A stretch of 64,000 nucleotides of DNA, taken from Tuctoria greenei. Its lineage: Eukaryota > Streptophyta > Magnoliopsida > Poales > Poaceae. Both the position numbers and the translations under genes were made by a program. Positions 34,078-46,700 of this stretch are shown here, one piece after another. The first letter of the stretch is position 1. Each line of letters starts with the position of its first letter. The notes under the pieces are model-generated. The model was given only the letters and a program-made list of their open reading frames with translations. It did no database searches and was not told where the DNA came from. The stretch covers positions 92,234,301 through 92,298,300 of the forward strand of contig JAYESD010000005.1 of NCBI GenBank assembly GCA_036927565.1, in the 5' to 3' direction.

Positions 34078-37000
34078 TTGACAATACATTGTCGCAATAC
34101 ATAATTGTTCCTTTGTTGACATCGACACGAAGTTCTTGAAGGAGTTGTCGAATCCAACAACATTCTGTGGTGGCATTGGCGACTGCCCGGTACTCAGCCT
34201 CAGCGCTGGAACGCGAAACTGTAGTTTGGCGTTTGGATGACCATGAGATGAGGGAGTCGCCAAGGAAGATGCAATACCCGGACGTCGAGCGCCGAGTATC
34301 TGGACAGCCGGCCCAGTCGGCGTCGGAGTATGCTGTGAGCACCGAGCTTGAGGACGAATAAAGTTGCAGGCCATAGTGCAGGGTGCCTTTGATGTAGCGA
34401 AGGATTCGCTTGACGAGACTCCAATGCACGTCACGTGGAGCGTGCATGTGTAGACAGACTTGGTTGACAGCGTATGCAATGTCTGGCCGTGTGAGGGTCA
34501 AATACTGCAGAGCGCCGGTGATGCTGCGGTATAACTTGGCGTCATTGGCCGGAGCGCCATCAGCGGCAGAGGCTTTCGGCTTGGTGTCGACCGGAGTGGA
34601 TGCGGGTTTGCAATTCTGCATTCCTGCACGGTCTAGGATCTCTGCCGCGTACGACGCTTGATCGAGGAAGAAATCCCTGTCGGACCGCTGCACATGTATG
34701 CCGAGAAAGTAGTGCAGGGTCCCGAGATCTTTCATGGCAAATTTGTTGCTGAGTAGTCGAACGATTTGTTGGAGCAGCGCCGTTGATGATGCAGTGAGAG
34801 CTATGTCGTCGACGTAGAGAAGCAGAAATGCCCTGTCCCTGCCATGCATGTATGTGAACAGAGAGGAGTCCAATCTGGTTTGCCTGAAGCCGATGCATTG
34901 CATCTCGGTGGCGAATGTGCAGAACCATGCACGTGGCGCCTGCTTGAGTCCGTACAAGGACTTGGACAAGAGGCACACGTAGTCGGGGTGATCCTCTTCG
35001 ACGAAGCCCACCGGCTAAGAGCAGTATACCCGCTCATGAAGATCACCGTGCAGGAAGGCGTTCTTCACGTCGAGTTGATGGACTGGCCACATGTTGAAAG
35101 CGGCGAGGTGTAGCACGGTGCGTATGGTCGTCGGCTTGATGACAGGGGAGAATGTTTGGTCGAAGTCGATCCCCGTTGTTGCTTGAAGCCGCGAACCACC
35201 CATCGTGCCTTGCGCCGGTCCAAGCTACCATTGGCATGGACTTTGTTCTTGAATAGCCACTTCCCGGTGATACCATTGGCACCTGCAGGACGAGGTACAA
35301 GTGTCCAGGTGTTGTTAGCGCAGAGAGCGTTGTACTCATCTTGCACTGCGTCAAGCCAAAGTGGGTCGCGCATGGCAGCCCGAACAGAGGTAGGAGGAGG
35401 GCTTGGTGGTGCTGTGGCAAGCGTTGCGTACTTTGGGTTGGGTCTGTATATGCCAGCACGTGCACGTGTTATCATGGGATGTGGAGCGGGTTGTGGTTGT
35501 GCGGCGTGTACTGGTGCCAGCGATGCGTCGCCCGAAGATGTGGGCAACATGATCGGGATGGATGGAGTTGTTGGATTTGCCTGGAGGATAGGATCATGCA
35601 TGTGAGCAGGTTGTTGCGTTGGCGCAGATGTAGCGGCTGGAGGGCTCGACGCGTGGGGAGCGGCGGGAGGTTCGGGTCCAGCCGTTTGCGCAAGATGCAG
35701 CACGGGTGATGGGCTAGCGGTGGGTGGTGCCAGCGGTGCATGGGCATGCAGAGGTTGGTTAGGTGCATGCAGAGATTCACGTGAAGGTGCGGCTGGGTGC
35801 AGTTGTGATGCAGGCAAAAAAATAGGATCACTGGCCAGAGGCCGCGCGACGGAGACGGAGGTGGCTGGTATTGATTCACGCAGCCGGTCTTTGAATGGGA
35901 ATACGGTCTCGTCAAATGTGATGTGACGGGATGTGAAGACACAGCGAGATGATGGATCGTAGCATCTGTACCCCTTTGAGTCAACAGGGTAACCGATAAA
36001 GATGCAAGGGATAGACCTGGGAGACAGCTTGTGCGGTGCCGAAGCAGCGGTATTACGGAAACACAAGCACCCGAAGGTGCGTAGGTGTTAATAACTTGGT
36101 GGGTGCCCAAGCAACATGTCATGTGGTGTAACATTGCTGCGAACACGGCACGGGCAAATATTAAGGAGGTAAATGGCTGTGGCGAGAGCATCAGGCCAAA
36201 AACTTGGTGGTGCCGCGGCGTGTAGCAGCATAGTTCTCATGCTGTAATTAAGTGTGCGGATCACACGCTCAGCACGACCGTTTTGTTGTGATGTGTATGG
36301 GCATGTGAGGTGTAGGACAATGCTGTGGGCAACAAAAAATGATCGGGCAGCATGGTTGTCAAAATTCCTTGCCGTTGTCTGTGCGGATGCAATGAATCGG
36401 CCGCTGAAATTGTGTGAGCACAAACGCATGAACCAAGATGAGAGTGGGAAGGACGTCTGATTTGTGTCGGAGTGGAATGTCCAAACAAAGTGCGAAAAGT
36501 CATCTAGAATGACTAGATAAAACTTGAAGCCGGAATTGCTTAGAATTGGCGATGTCCATACATCGCAATGCAACAACTGTAAGGGAAAAATAGAAACATT
36601 GTCTGATGTTGGAAAAGACAAAGGAACATGCTTGCCAAGCTGACACAAATCGCAAGCATGGCCGTCGGTCTTGGTACAACGAAAATTGAATTTGGAAAGA
36701 AGTAGTCGCTGCTGCCCGTGTCCAGGGTGCCCGAGGCGCGCGTGCCAGATCTTGGAGTCAGGCATGGCAAGGAAACTCTGTGGAGGCTGACTGTTATTGT
36801 ATGTCTGATGTAGAGGATAGAGATCTCCAGAGGAACCACAACGGAGTAGAGTCGTCCCCGAACTATAATCCTTTATAGAGAAGCCAAATGGGTCAAAAAC
36901 AACAGCCACAGAGTTATCACGGGTAAGTGCACGAACGGAAATCAAATTCTTAACCAGTGCTGGGGAAATAAGGACATTGCGGAGATGTAATGGTGAGGAA

Positions 37001-38313
37001 TTAGTCGGAATAGTTGCATTGCCAACCCGCTGAACGGGCAGAGATGCACCATTGCCGACAACTATGTTAGATGGGTTGTGTGGAACGAAGGAGGAAGATA
37101 AGATACCAGAATTGTTTGCCATGTGCGAGCTTGCTCCCGTGTCAAGCACCCAGTCATTTCCGGTGTACTGACTAGGTGGAGTGACACCGTTGAGCGCAGC
37201 GAGGAGACCAGGTGGCGCGGACGCTTGCTGCTGCATGCCATGAATGTACTGGTCATGGTATGGTTGCATGACACTGGCGTGCAATGCCTGCTGGGTGTAG
37301 TCACCTGGTCGTGGCCCAAGGATCCCAGAGCTGGATGGCCGCCATATCGGCATTGGCCATGCCTGGACCACACCGGTCCAGGGATTGTAGCTAGCACGCC
37401 AAGGTGCACATGGGCTGGCAGTGGTGCAAGCAGCTTGGCCGCCAGTCCCTTGAGAAGGTCCAATGTTGTTCTGGCGGCTGTTAGACTGCTTGCGCCGACG
37501 ATGACGATCACCGCTAGGCTTCTGGTGCATAGACGTGACGTGCAACTGCTGCTGCGCAACAGCATTCGTTGCTGATGCAGAGGCGCCAGAGGAGGGCGAC
37601 TTCGCCATGGCAAGGAGTGCGCTGCTGGCCTCCATTTTCGCCGTATGGGCCTGGCGCGCCTCGTCTTGGAGCAGGTAGTCGCGGACGAACAGAAAAGACG
37701 GCAACGGCTTGGTGGCCGTCACGACAGAGATGGCGTGGCTGAACTTTGAGCTCAACCCTCGCAAGGCATTGATGACCATTGCGGAGTTGGAAATGGGATG
37801 GCCGACGTCGCGAAGAAGGTCGGCAAGCTCTTTGAGACGACAGAAGTACTCAGAGATGCTGAGTTCGCCTTGGTATAATCCGTGGAATTCCTGCAGCCCA
37901 TACACGGCACACTGGTCGGCGTTGTCGAGGAAGAGGCCACGGATGGCCGTCCACAGGAGGTAGGCCGTGGGGCGCGACGTGTGCACCATCTTCAAAAGAT
38001 TCAACGTGATGGAATTGTAGAGCCAGGACACAATGCATTGGTCAATTTGTGACCATTAAGCATTGTGCCACATACTCTGGGTGTCGATGGTGCCGTCGAC
38101 GTGATCAAGAAGACCAAATTTGCGAAAAGTAACGTCGAAGAAGGCGCTCCATATGGAGAAATTGGATTCGCCGTAGTCGAGCATGATTGGGACGTGCGAC
38201 CGGATGTTGACGTGCTGAATAATAGAAGCAGCAACGGCAGGGGGAGTGGTGTCGGCGAATGGATTTGTGGAAGACAAGGAGCCGGTGGCCGACGGCGGAG
38301 GACTCGTCGACAT
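34078..38313 (-). pseudogene. pol: Copia gag-pol polyprotein, lightly broken
   Basis: From ATG 38313 one frame covers gag (UBN2-type, with SISEYFCRLKELADLLRDVG), the aspartic protease site WVLDTGASSHM (about 37140), the pre-integrase segment WHARLGHPG, the integrase core (LHCDVWTSP, then QQNGRAERVIRTL) and the link to reverse transcriptase. Stops are at 38056-38058 and 36088-36090, a frameshift is near 35190, and a TAG is at about 35013. The reverse transcriptase shows LDVKNAFLHGDL, LYGLKQAPRAW and the catalytic YVDD (about 34815). RNase H (SDADWAG, SRSSAEAEYRA) ends after YCDNV. Only four small lesions within the retained ~4.2 kb suggest a fairly young insertion compared with the gypsy at the left edge. 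Confidence 0.9.
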
Positions 38314-38357
38314 GGCTGTGTTGCGGAAGATGGGAGATCGATTAGGCTGATACCATT

Positions 38358-38545
38358 TGGAGATTCATCAATGATTATTTGCACTGGAGTTCATGTACAG
38401 ATATAGCCCAGGCCGCCCATCGTGGGTGCTGGCCGATCCGGATTACGCGGTCAGGCGCCCATGCACACGGGAGAATAGCGCTGGCCATTGCATAGCACTA
38501 CAGACGCGCATACAATGTGCCAGTGCAGTTGCCTAGCGTACAACA
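38358..38545 (-). repeat. Copia 5' LTR
   Basis: On the minus strand it begins TGTTGTACGC and ends ATCTCCA, immediately before the primer binding site. Ten bases (GTGTTTCTAC) separate it from the right 83-bp repeat. Confidence 0.7.
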
Positions 38546-38556
38546 GTGTTTCTACA

Positions 38557-38639
38557 TTGAACATTATCAGAAATGGACTTGAATTCATAACTTGTATTTC
38601 ATCCGTCTCTAAATATTTGTCGTCTTCTTATTCATTTTT
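38557..38639 (+). repeat. 83-bp direct repeat, right copy
   Basis: It is the partner of 33989-34071. Differences seen are one C/T in TTGTATTTC and one C/T in AATATTTG. It runs into the MITE at 38597. Confidence 0.85.
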
Positions 38640-38678
38640 TTTTACTAGAAGACGACAAGTATTTAGGGATGGAAGGAG
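38597..38678. mobile_element. Short Stowaway-like MITE
   Basis: It has inverted arms (right arm read outward: CTCCTTCCATCCCTAAATAC, continuing to TTGTCGTCTTCT) around a ~15-base loop, with TA on both sides. The size (~82 bp), TA target and CTCC(C/T)TCC terminus suit Tc1/mariner-type Stowaway elements. The left terminus has a few substitutions. Confidence 0.75.
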
Positions 38679-39201
38679 TATGTAGTTGTAGCATTTTTTT
38701 CTCTAGTACTCTGGCATCGTCTACGGAATTGTTTGGTGGATCACATGGATCGTATACATAGATTCATTGTTGCAGTGTGAGCCTATGAATAAAGATATAC
38801 GATTAATGTGATCTATCATTGTACTTACCGCACAATCAAATGGTGACTTGTGTTAATGAGCAATTACCAGTTGGCTATTATTCAAAGCATCATTATAAGA
38901 GTTTTAGGCCTCTGCGGTTTTCCTACGAGTATCCATGCACAACAATAAATTAATTAGCTCTAAGTGAAGAGTATGGACAACAAGAATGCGGACATCCATT
39001 TTGGGCTACACGGATCCAAGAGAGCAAGCAATAATACACACAAATCAATTCGCTCTAACTCTGAAGTATCCAAAACAAGGACATGCGCATCCATTGTTTT
39101 CCTATGCATGGCATATGGATCAATGCACATGACTTATATAAATAAAGGGCAGTAAACCCTTCACTTTCTTCACATCCAGCCAACTTCAGTTCACTACAAC
39201 C

Positions 39202-39279
39202 ATGAAGGACCACATCGCAGAAACAATAGGTGTGGTGTTGCTCCTCCTGACCTTCGATGAGTGTGTCTATTCTATCTAA
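39202..39279 (+). CDS. Short secretory-leader-like ORF behind a TATA promoter, probably a gene remnant
   Basis: A TATA box (CTTATATAAATAAAG, about 39136) is followed some 60 bases later by an ATG opening a 25-codon ORF, MKDHIAETIGVVLLLLTFDE and five more residues. The hydrophobic run VVLLLL resembles a signal-peptide core. Upstream are CATGCA/TGCATG (RY-like) motifs at about 38933 and 39105, and an ~88-bp duplicated segment (38948-39030 and 39035-39115). This looks like the promoter and first codons of a small secreted, perhaps seed-expressed, protein whose body is lost. The product is not identified. Confidence 0.3.
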   Translation: MKDHIAETIGVVLLLLTFDECVYSI

Positions 39280-40244
39280 AGAAGTACAATCCAGGTGTCG
39301 TGCAGCCATCGGCCATGGCGAGCGCTCGCCGGATAGGATTGCAACAGTGCACGTCAATGCGTGACGAAGACTGCCATTATCACTGTTCATTGTAGTACCA
39401 GCACAGCGGCATGACAACATTGATTATGAGGCGGCATACGATCACAAGAGGCCGTTTGTCCAGGGCACGGCGAAGAGGCCGCCGAACGTCGACAACCACG
39501 CCCGGACGCGGCGCTTGCGGTGGTCGATTGTATCGAGCTGGCCGAGCGACGTCGGGCCGGCATCAGTGCCGAAGATGCAACACGCGAGCTTCCTCTTGAC
39601 GCCCATGCTGGGGAACGTGGTGCCGGAGCACAGAGTCCGCGCTGCTACCGCTGCTGGCTGCTTCCGGCCAGCTATCGACTACCACCGCGGTGGCCCAGGC
39701 GGAGGACGTTTGCGAAGCGGTCGAGCTCCAAGGAGTAATGCGGTGGCGGTGTGCGAAGGCGAGGAGGGGACCGCGTCGGCGGGGGAGGAGGGGAACTGCC
39801 GCGGTGAGCGGCATTGCAGCAGCGAGGAACCGCGCGAGGGGGGGGGGGGGGATGGGGGGTGGCGGCGGCCGCGAGTACCGGCGGTGCTGCTACGGTGTGG
39901 AGGGCACGAGAAAGACCGTTGAAGAATAAGATCGCGGTCATACATGCAGCACGACAGAGTTGATGTCGTAAGCATATTTGACGGAGTTGAGCGAAATGCA
40001 CCGGCCGGCGCGAACGCGTAGTACTTGATCCGGCGCGAGCGCCCATGATCTCCCAGCCCCTTGCGAAGACGGGCGGGGGAAAAGTAACTGCAAATGCGGA
40101 GCGCCAATTGCTGAAGAGGAAGGAGCTGCCAAAAGGGCCCTGCGTGACAGTGACAGAAAGAAAAAACCGCAGAAGGAATCGGTTTGACTCGATAGGCAGG
40201 CGGCCGGACGGGGTTGCTGCCTGGCTCAGTGCCGATCAACCTGG
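39280..40244. other. GC-rich stretch without a recognisable gene
   Basis: Overlapping open frames occur on both strands at 39410-40240, as expected from high GC content. None shows a domain I can name, and frames switch without splice signals. A G-run lies at 39840-39850. It may be a captured or decayed gene fragment. Confidence 0.3.
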
Positions 40245-42049
40245 CTACAAAATTATTGTTGCCTTGTTGTGCACTGTAGCTCTAAGTTTCTTCAATTCTC
40301 TTTCTTGGCTATACATCCATCTGAATTGTGCAGGACCTGCTACCCATAAGGTAAATGCACCAGAAAATGTTGCGTAACGTTCTTTAATCCAGGAGGGAAC
40401 ACTTTTTCCACCTTACATACAAGCACAACAATTTTATTCTCCCACGGCTGCATCATCTTTTTTCACACTTCCTTAGCACAAATCTGTCTATAAAAGTAGC
40501 TAAGTTCAATAAACATCTTCTACAAATCAGGTTTGAGTAGCCATGAAACATTATCGGCATAAGTCTCTCCATTATAATGTGGTAATCATGGCTATTCAAC
40601 CCGTTATGTTTACCGGTGCTGAGATTAACACATCGTTTTATGGTAGCTGCATAACGGTCTAGAAACTTCAATGTTTTCAACCAACTAAGTATTTGCTTTC
40701 TTTTTTTTGGCCTGACACAGTATGGAGCTCGTGGCCTACTATCATTTCCACTTGCATTTGTTATAACCTCAAGCCCAGGACGGTCACTGTTGGTGGGTGA
40801 ATCCAGCAGATCTCCCGACACTACTGTTAGTAGTCCGTGGAGTTTGTAGTTCAGTAATGGGCGCGTAGAGACTCAAGAGATGGTGGCAAGTTGACACAGA
40901 GGTTTACGTGGTTCGAGCCGCCTGAGCATAATACCCTACTCCACGGGGTGTGTTGATGTTGTATTGAGTGCCTTAGAGTGTCTGAGTGTGTTCGATAGCG
41001 TGTCTGGCATATGTGTGTCCGAGTGTCTGATCCCGGTCCCCTGTGTATCGTCGACCAGTCCTTTTATAGCACAAGGACTGGTCGTTACACTGTAAGCCTG
41101 GCCCGACATGTGGCCCTGGCGGTTACTAATATTTAATACACAATAAATGGGGTTAATTACCCTTAATAGTGTGGTAACGGGCCTTAACAGTGCCGTTACT
41201 GGTATTAAAGGCCTTCCAATTGTGTGTCATTAATATGATATTAATGACACTTAATCGGGCCTTGAAGTCTTTGATTGCCCCTTGAAGGTCTGAGTCGTTG
41301 GGGATCCACCAATCTGATTGTTGGGGTTGAAGGTCCGACATCCGGACACGTGGCAGCTCTGGAGCTTACCGTCATGGACGCGTAGGTCCGGTGCTGTTGG
41401 ACGCGTGTCGGTACCGGAGCTTCTCTCTGTCTAGGGTTAGGTCCGGGGGTGTCATCTTGGTATCCAGTCCGGAGCTTTCCCATGTGTGGGCAATAGCTCC
41501 AGTCTTGTGATACACGTGGCGGCCCTGGGACTAACCATGTCGGGGAAGCAGGTCCGGTTACGGCTGACATGTGGGGCCTTCGGAGGTCTTCAAATCTGGT
41601 AGATAGAGTTTCCTTGTGATTTTTGCAATCCCAAGGGGTATCCGGTATGCAGGGTACCGACAGTCACAAATATCAGCTAAGTCTTTCCTCGCACTGAAAT
41701 TATTTTTTGTTTGACCGGTAAAATCAAAACACATGCTTATGATGCTTTCAGCGACGTTACGCTCCTGGTGCATCAAATCTATGTCAAGTCATGCTATAAA
41801 CTTATAATCTATCCACAAATGGAACAAACCTTCTAAAGTTCGGCCTCTTCACTGAGCACATATCGGTTTCATGGGCACAATATCTATGCCAAACAAACCT
41901 CGAGCACAAAATAGGGTTCACCTAAATATGATCCTCCAAAGTTCTGTAACATATCTAGATCGTCTCATGATGCTACTGGGGGTCGGTGGTTTGTTGCTTC
42001 TCATGCTAGCTCAATGAATAAACTGTGTAAAATGCATTTTCCATTTCTA
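40245..42049 (-). pseudogene. CACTA tnp2 relic, interrupted by a solo LTR
   Basis: Minus-strand TNP2 segments are collinear: MHQERNVAESIISMCFDFTG (about 41770-41710), then after the LTR KKRKQILSWLKTLKFLDRYA (about 40705) and GLNSHDYHIIMERLMP, then a shifted frame with MMQPWENKIVVLV (about 40455), and GPAQFRWMYSQERELKKL near 40300. Stops and frameshifts are frequent. It belongs to a different TNP2 lineage from CACTA-2. A LINE inserted at its right side (42050). Confidence 0.8.
40822..41662 (-). repeat. Solo LTR (gypsy type) in the tnp2 relic
   Basis: On the minus strand it begins TGTCGGTACCCTGC and has a TATA box (GCTATAAAAGGAC) at about 41064-41076. It contains the ACGTGGTTCGAGCC and AATACCCTACTCCACGG blocks common in grass gypsy LTRs. 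Flanks GACAC (40817-40821) and GTCAC (41663-41667) match at four of five bases as a decayed TSD. No internal region is present, so it arose by LTR-LTR recombination. The left edge could be a few bases further right. Confidence 0.75.
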
Positions 42050-42064
42050 ATGAGGATAATAAAA
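42050..42064 (+). repeat. LINE target-site duplication, left copy
   Basis: ATGAGGATAATAAAA occurs here and again at 60516-60530, directly after the LINE poly(A). A 15-base duplication is typical of LINE insertion. Confidence 0.9.
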
Positions 42065-42823
42065 GAGCTCTTCGCCTTAGATGACTCTGGTTTTGTTGGG
42101 ATCAGAAAGCCAGACCGTGGAAAGCGATGTTTAGACATCATGATCACATTGACAAACAACTTTTCTTTGCTTCCACCATTATTACGGTCGGTAATGGCAA
42201 GAATACCCCGTTCTGGGAAGGACACTGGCTTAATGGCCAAGCTTCGAAAATTCTTGCGCCTAACATGTTTTCACACGCACGGCTCAAGAAGCGAACTATG
42301 GACAAGAAACTGTCGAATCTTAACAGGATTAAGAACCTTAAGTCCCTGGACAGCGAAGAGCTACTGGAGGAATTTGTCCTTCTATTTCAAGCCCTAAGCA
42401 AGGTCACCTTAACAGGGGAAAATGACACTATAATTTGGCACTGGACACCAAATGGAAAATACACTGCAGCCTCAACCTATGATGTCCAGTTCATTGGAGG
42501 AGCTTCATCCAGTTGGTCACCATCACTTTGGGCTGCTAAAATCCAACCACGGTGTAGCTTCTTTGCATGGCTCGTAATGCACAACAAGGCACTCAAAGCG
42601 AATAATCTTGCGGAAAAACAATGTCCTCATCAAGTAACCTGCACACTCTGTAATGAATTCTAGGAAACCGCGGATCATCTACTGGCCCAATGCAAGTTTA
42701 CTGAAGCTTCGTGGCATAACCTGGCTTAACTGCTACGACTCCCAGCTGTGTTTCTTCAGGTATTCTCGTCCGGAGTGTCAGGGTGTGTGCGATATATTAT
42801 AGATTCCTGCCCCAAGACTTGAA

Positions 42824-43560
42824 CACTGCTACAATAAGCCTCATCACAGGCGGCTCCAAACCTATTATCACAGACGGCTTTTAAAACCGCCTGAAACGAA
42901 GAGTCTGTGATAATCCGCAATTTCACAGGCGGAGAAGTGAAACTGCCTGTGAAGACACATTATCATAGGCGGTTCTTCACTTAGGCTAGCCGCCTGTGAA
43001 GACATATTATCATAGGCGGTTCTTTACTAAGAATAGCCGCCTGTGAAAATACTTTATCACAAGCGGGTCGTGCAGCATATATAACCGCCCATGATAAATG
43101 TCTTATCACAGACGGTTATTGAAGCATAACTAACCGCTTATAATAATGAGTGTTCACAGTCGGGTATTGAAGCATAACTAACCGCCAATGATAATGTGTT
43201 TTCACAGGCGGGTTTTGAAGCATAACTAACCGTCTATGATAATGTGTCTTCACAGGCGGATTTTGAAGCATAACTAACCATATATGATAATGTGTCTTCA
43301 CAGACGGGTGTTGAAGCATAACTAACCGTCAATGATAATGTGTCTTTACAGATGGTTATTGAAGCATAACTAACCCGTCAATGATAATGGTGTTACCACA
43401 GACAGAGTTTACCTATATCAGCCGTCTGTGAAGACCCTTTAACGCAGCCGGTTTCTACCATAACAGACACCGCCTGTGAAAATTAGGTTATCACAGATGT
43501 TTCTTTACTTGTATCTAGCCGCCTGTGATAATTGTTTTTCACAGTCATGCAGTACTACTG
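42824..43560. repeat. CACTA-2 left subterminal palindrome array
   Basis: Around a dozen units alternate CACAGGCGG/CATAGGCGG arms with CCGCCTGTGA arms. Many are separated by TTGAAGCATAACTAACCG. This is the reverse counterpart of 27420-27944 in CACTA-1, but with more copies of the GAAGCATAACTAACCG unit. Confidence 0.85.
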
Positions 43561-43729
43561 CTGTTATTTCTAATTTCCAGGTCAATTCAATATGATCACA
43601 GAACAAAAAACAACAATCATCACAGAACAAAAGTCAACAATATTATCATCACAGAAGTCAATTTCAATAAAACAATATACATATGTACAAGTTACAGATA
43701 CAATTCATCTCAAAGTTTACAAGTTTTCA

Positions 43730-46700
43730 CTAAAAACTGTTTAGATTGGCATAGTCGCAAAGTTCTGGCACATCGGCTGCTGAACCTCTCTTATCAAAGA
43801 ACTTCCCCTTTTTGTGCAAAATTTCGCGACGAATGAACTGACAGAGTTCAGAAGCAATCCTGTTGGCTCCTCCATCAGGAATACTTCTACAAACCGGCCA
43901 TTCTTCATTCAGATTCTTCTTGTGCTGCAATATAACACATAACAAGGTTTAGAATGTGTTGGTTTGAACAATCTCAAAGTATAGATCAAAGTGAGAGTAT
44001 ACAAGAATTTAGTAGGTATTTTTGGAGCAGTTGTACTATGAGCAATTGAATTTTGAAGTTGGAATCAAAATATGAAAATAATGTTTCTGGTAATATTGAA
44101 CAGCAGAGAATATAAGCATTAAACTATGCTAGTTACAATGAAAATGAAACACAAAAGTAAGAAAATAAGGTATCGACATTAAGGATAACTTACATCCTCA
44201 CGATTGACTCTATATACGGCGGCGGTCCGAAGATGCTCGCATACATAATACCCGCATAAGACACTCCCAGCAGGCTGCTTCGGACAAGCATAATACGTTT
44301 TAATGTCCAATGCATTCGTATTAGGAGGTCTCTGACCGCCAAGCTCCGCATAAAACTGCCAAGCGCTGTAATACAAGAAATGTCATATAAAACTTGTCAA
44401 CACATTCTAAATGTGCGTAAATTAAAATTATTGAATAAACGTACTTTTTTCAAAATGGAAAGGAAATCTTTGTAACGATCTGGTGGGTAATCGGCCGAGT
44501 CCAAGACTGTTGCCATTCCCTGCGTTGGCTTGATGAAGATCATTATGTAGTGATTACTGCAAACATACAAACACACGTGTTAACAATTACCAATAATTGC
44601 TATTTCAATGTCATGTGTCGAACTTACTCGAAGTGGTACGGAGCCTTTACGAGGTCCTGGCCGTCTCTAACAAAGTTAAACATCGCATGTCCTATGTAAG
44701 CTGCAACTTCTGCCTTTCTATCCTTCTTAAGTTTTGCAATTGCTCTTTCAAAATCTTTTTTTTTCATGTGTTTGTACTGGCTTGATTCTCGATTCGCCTG
44801 GACGTCGAATAGCGACTTCGCAATCCTAGTAGGGTCAAGGATACCTGTCTTGCGCGCCAACTTTACATTATCCATGTATTGCATCCTATTGAAGAAGTCC
44901 AGAATTGTTGTAATCTCATGAAATGCGTATGCGTGTAGTAAGAAAAGCAAATACAAAATATTAGAGCACTTACAAGCACCAGACGAGCAGCAGGTTGATT
45001 TCGAGCATGCCCCGATGGAAAAGGGAAAGCAGCTCGTCAAATAAAATGACTCGTTTATCTACTCCAGTGCTCCAGAATGCTTCTTTTGGAATACGAAATG
45101 TGACGCAATTAAGACCAAATTTTGTGCTGGCAGTGATGTACCACTCATGCATTCTTCTGAGCGCGACGGGTTGTTTGCTAAGTTGTACGGATGTCATGAA
45201 CGGCTTCCCATTCTCAAATTTAGGAGGAACATCCTCAAGCTTGTATATTCGAACTCCTGGTTTAACTAAAGCCGTCCGCCGATTATACATGACACCGTCT
45301 TCTTCCCACTCCTCGATATCTTCTAATGCTGGCTCATGAGAAGAACGAGATGCACTCGATTTTCTAATATTTTCCTTCATAGCTTCCAAATACTTTGTCA
45401 CTTCTGATGAAGGTTTCTTATTTTCGTATGAGCTAACTTTGACAGGCACTGATGATCGAGGAGTAGTCGTCGGAAGTTGGACACTGGCTTGTTGTTGAAC
45501 CTGTTGTTCAACTGATTGCTCTTTACTCCCAGCAGCTGGCTCTAGTACTACTTCAAGTTGTTGCTCAACTAGTTGCTCTTTACTAGCAACAGCTTGCTCT
45601 GGTACTACTTGAAGTTGTTTTCCAACTTGTTGCTCTTGGATATCATCATCCTTGCTCAGACATAGGGGGAGTGGATCTTCCCAGACTGGGAGTGGATCTT
45701 CATGCACTTTCGCCTTAGAAGATGGGGTTGCAGTATTTGGAGATGCGACGGGGCTAGAAATTGGCTCATCGTCCAACACGATATCGCGTTGGTCCCAAAG
45801 GATTAATTGGTTGACAGCCTGCCCCAGAGTCGCGATCCCCTCAGGTGTGACGTGGTCTATTTCATAATCTTCATAATCATTATCAATGATCTGAAGAACT
45901 TGCACCACAGAATAATACAACGGAAGTGGACTCCCGTTGAAGTCACGATCAGGCTTTGCCATAGCAGTGGCAACCTGTTTGGTTTTGTTCCCTGCTCTGC
46001 CTATCGGGACAAGAAGACGACAAGATTTTTTGTTAGCAATATCATCGACAGGGAACTTATGGGCTGACCCTGAGCCTGGCACGGAACCAACGCTGCTAGG
46101 GTAGGCAGTTGGAGATACTAACTGCTCCTTTTGCACCGGAACCATCATTGTACTCGGTGCCACTAATTGTCCTGATTGTCTAAATTGTTCCATTATTTCT
46201 TGCATATTTTCTTTGACCTTTTGAGCAATCGTTTCATCAAGTGTTTTCTTAAACTTCTCACGTCTTCTATATGTGTCTTTATCTTTAGGGAAACCATCTA
46301 GCCAAGACATTTGAGAAGAGACCGCTCGAACCCGTCCGCTGTGTTCAGGGTTTCCCAAGATAGCGGTAAGTTGGTCATTCTCCCTCTTCGGCTTGAAGAG
46401 AACCTTCTGTTGCTTTTCAATTACTTCTTTCATTTTATCCTCTACTTCATTCAGAGAGTCGGGCTTTTCAAGTTTGCCCTCGCTGGTCAAACCTGACCGA
46501 GCAAAGACCCAGCGTTGAGTTCGCTCATCGCACCCTTCTAATGGGTGAGGATTGACCTTACTAAGAATCTCATCTATTATCTTATTCCATTTCTGGACTT
46601 TGGGGCCATATCCGGCAGACCCCAAGCGATGATGGTATTTGTTCTTTTTTGCAAGCTCTGACCTAGTTGCACTTAGAGCTTTAGCATCAGGTGTGCTCTT

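Larger units (their letters stand above)
34072..38545 (-). mobile_element. Ty1/Copia element, 3' end missing (Ale/Retrofit-like)
   Basis: A minus-strand element has a 5' LTR of 188 bp (38358-38545), an initiator-tRNA-Met primer site (TGGTATCAGC, minus strand, about 38345-38355), then gag, protease, integrase, reverse transcriptase and part of RNase H. It stops at 34078 inside RNase H, and no 3' LTR follows. Integrase before reverse transcriptase is the Copia order. Short LTRs and no visible zinc knuckle suggest the Ale/Retrofit lineage, which is tentative. Confidence 0.88.

Noticed and set aside
35156..37575. Plus-strand ORFs of 120-150 residues
   Set aside because: They are shadows of the minus-strand Copia polyprotein.
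39410..40240. Overlapping ORFs of 72-186 residues on both strands
   Set aside because: High GC content produces open frames on both strands. None has a recognisable domain or splice pattern.
42824..43560. CRISPR-like regularly spaced repeats, here and at 23361, 27420, 59561 and 61990
   Set aside because: Units are palindromic, variable and contiguous with CACTA termini in a plant genome. Spacers are themselves repeated.
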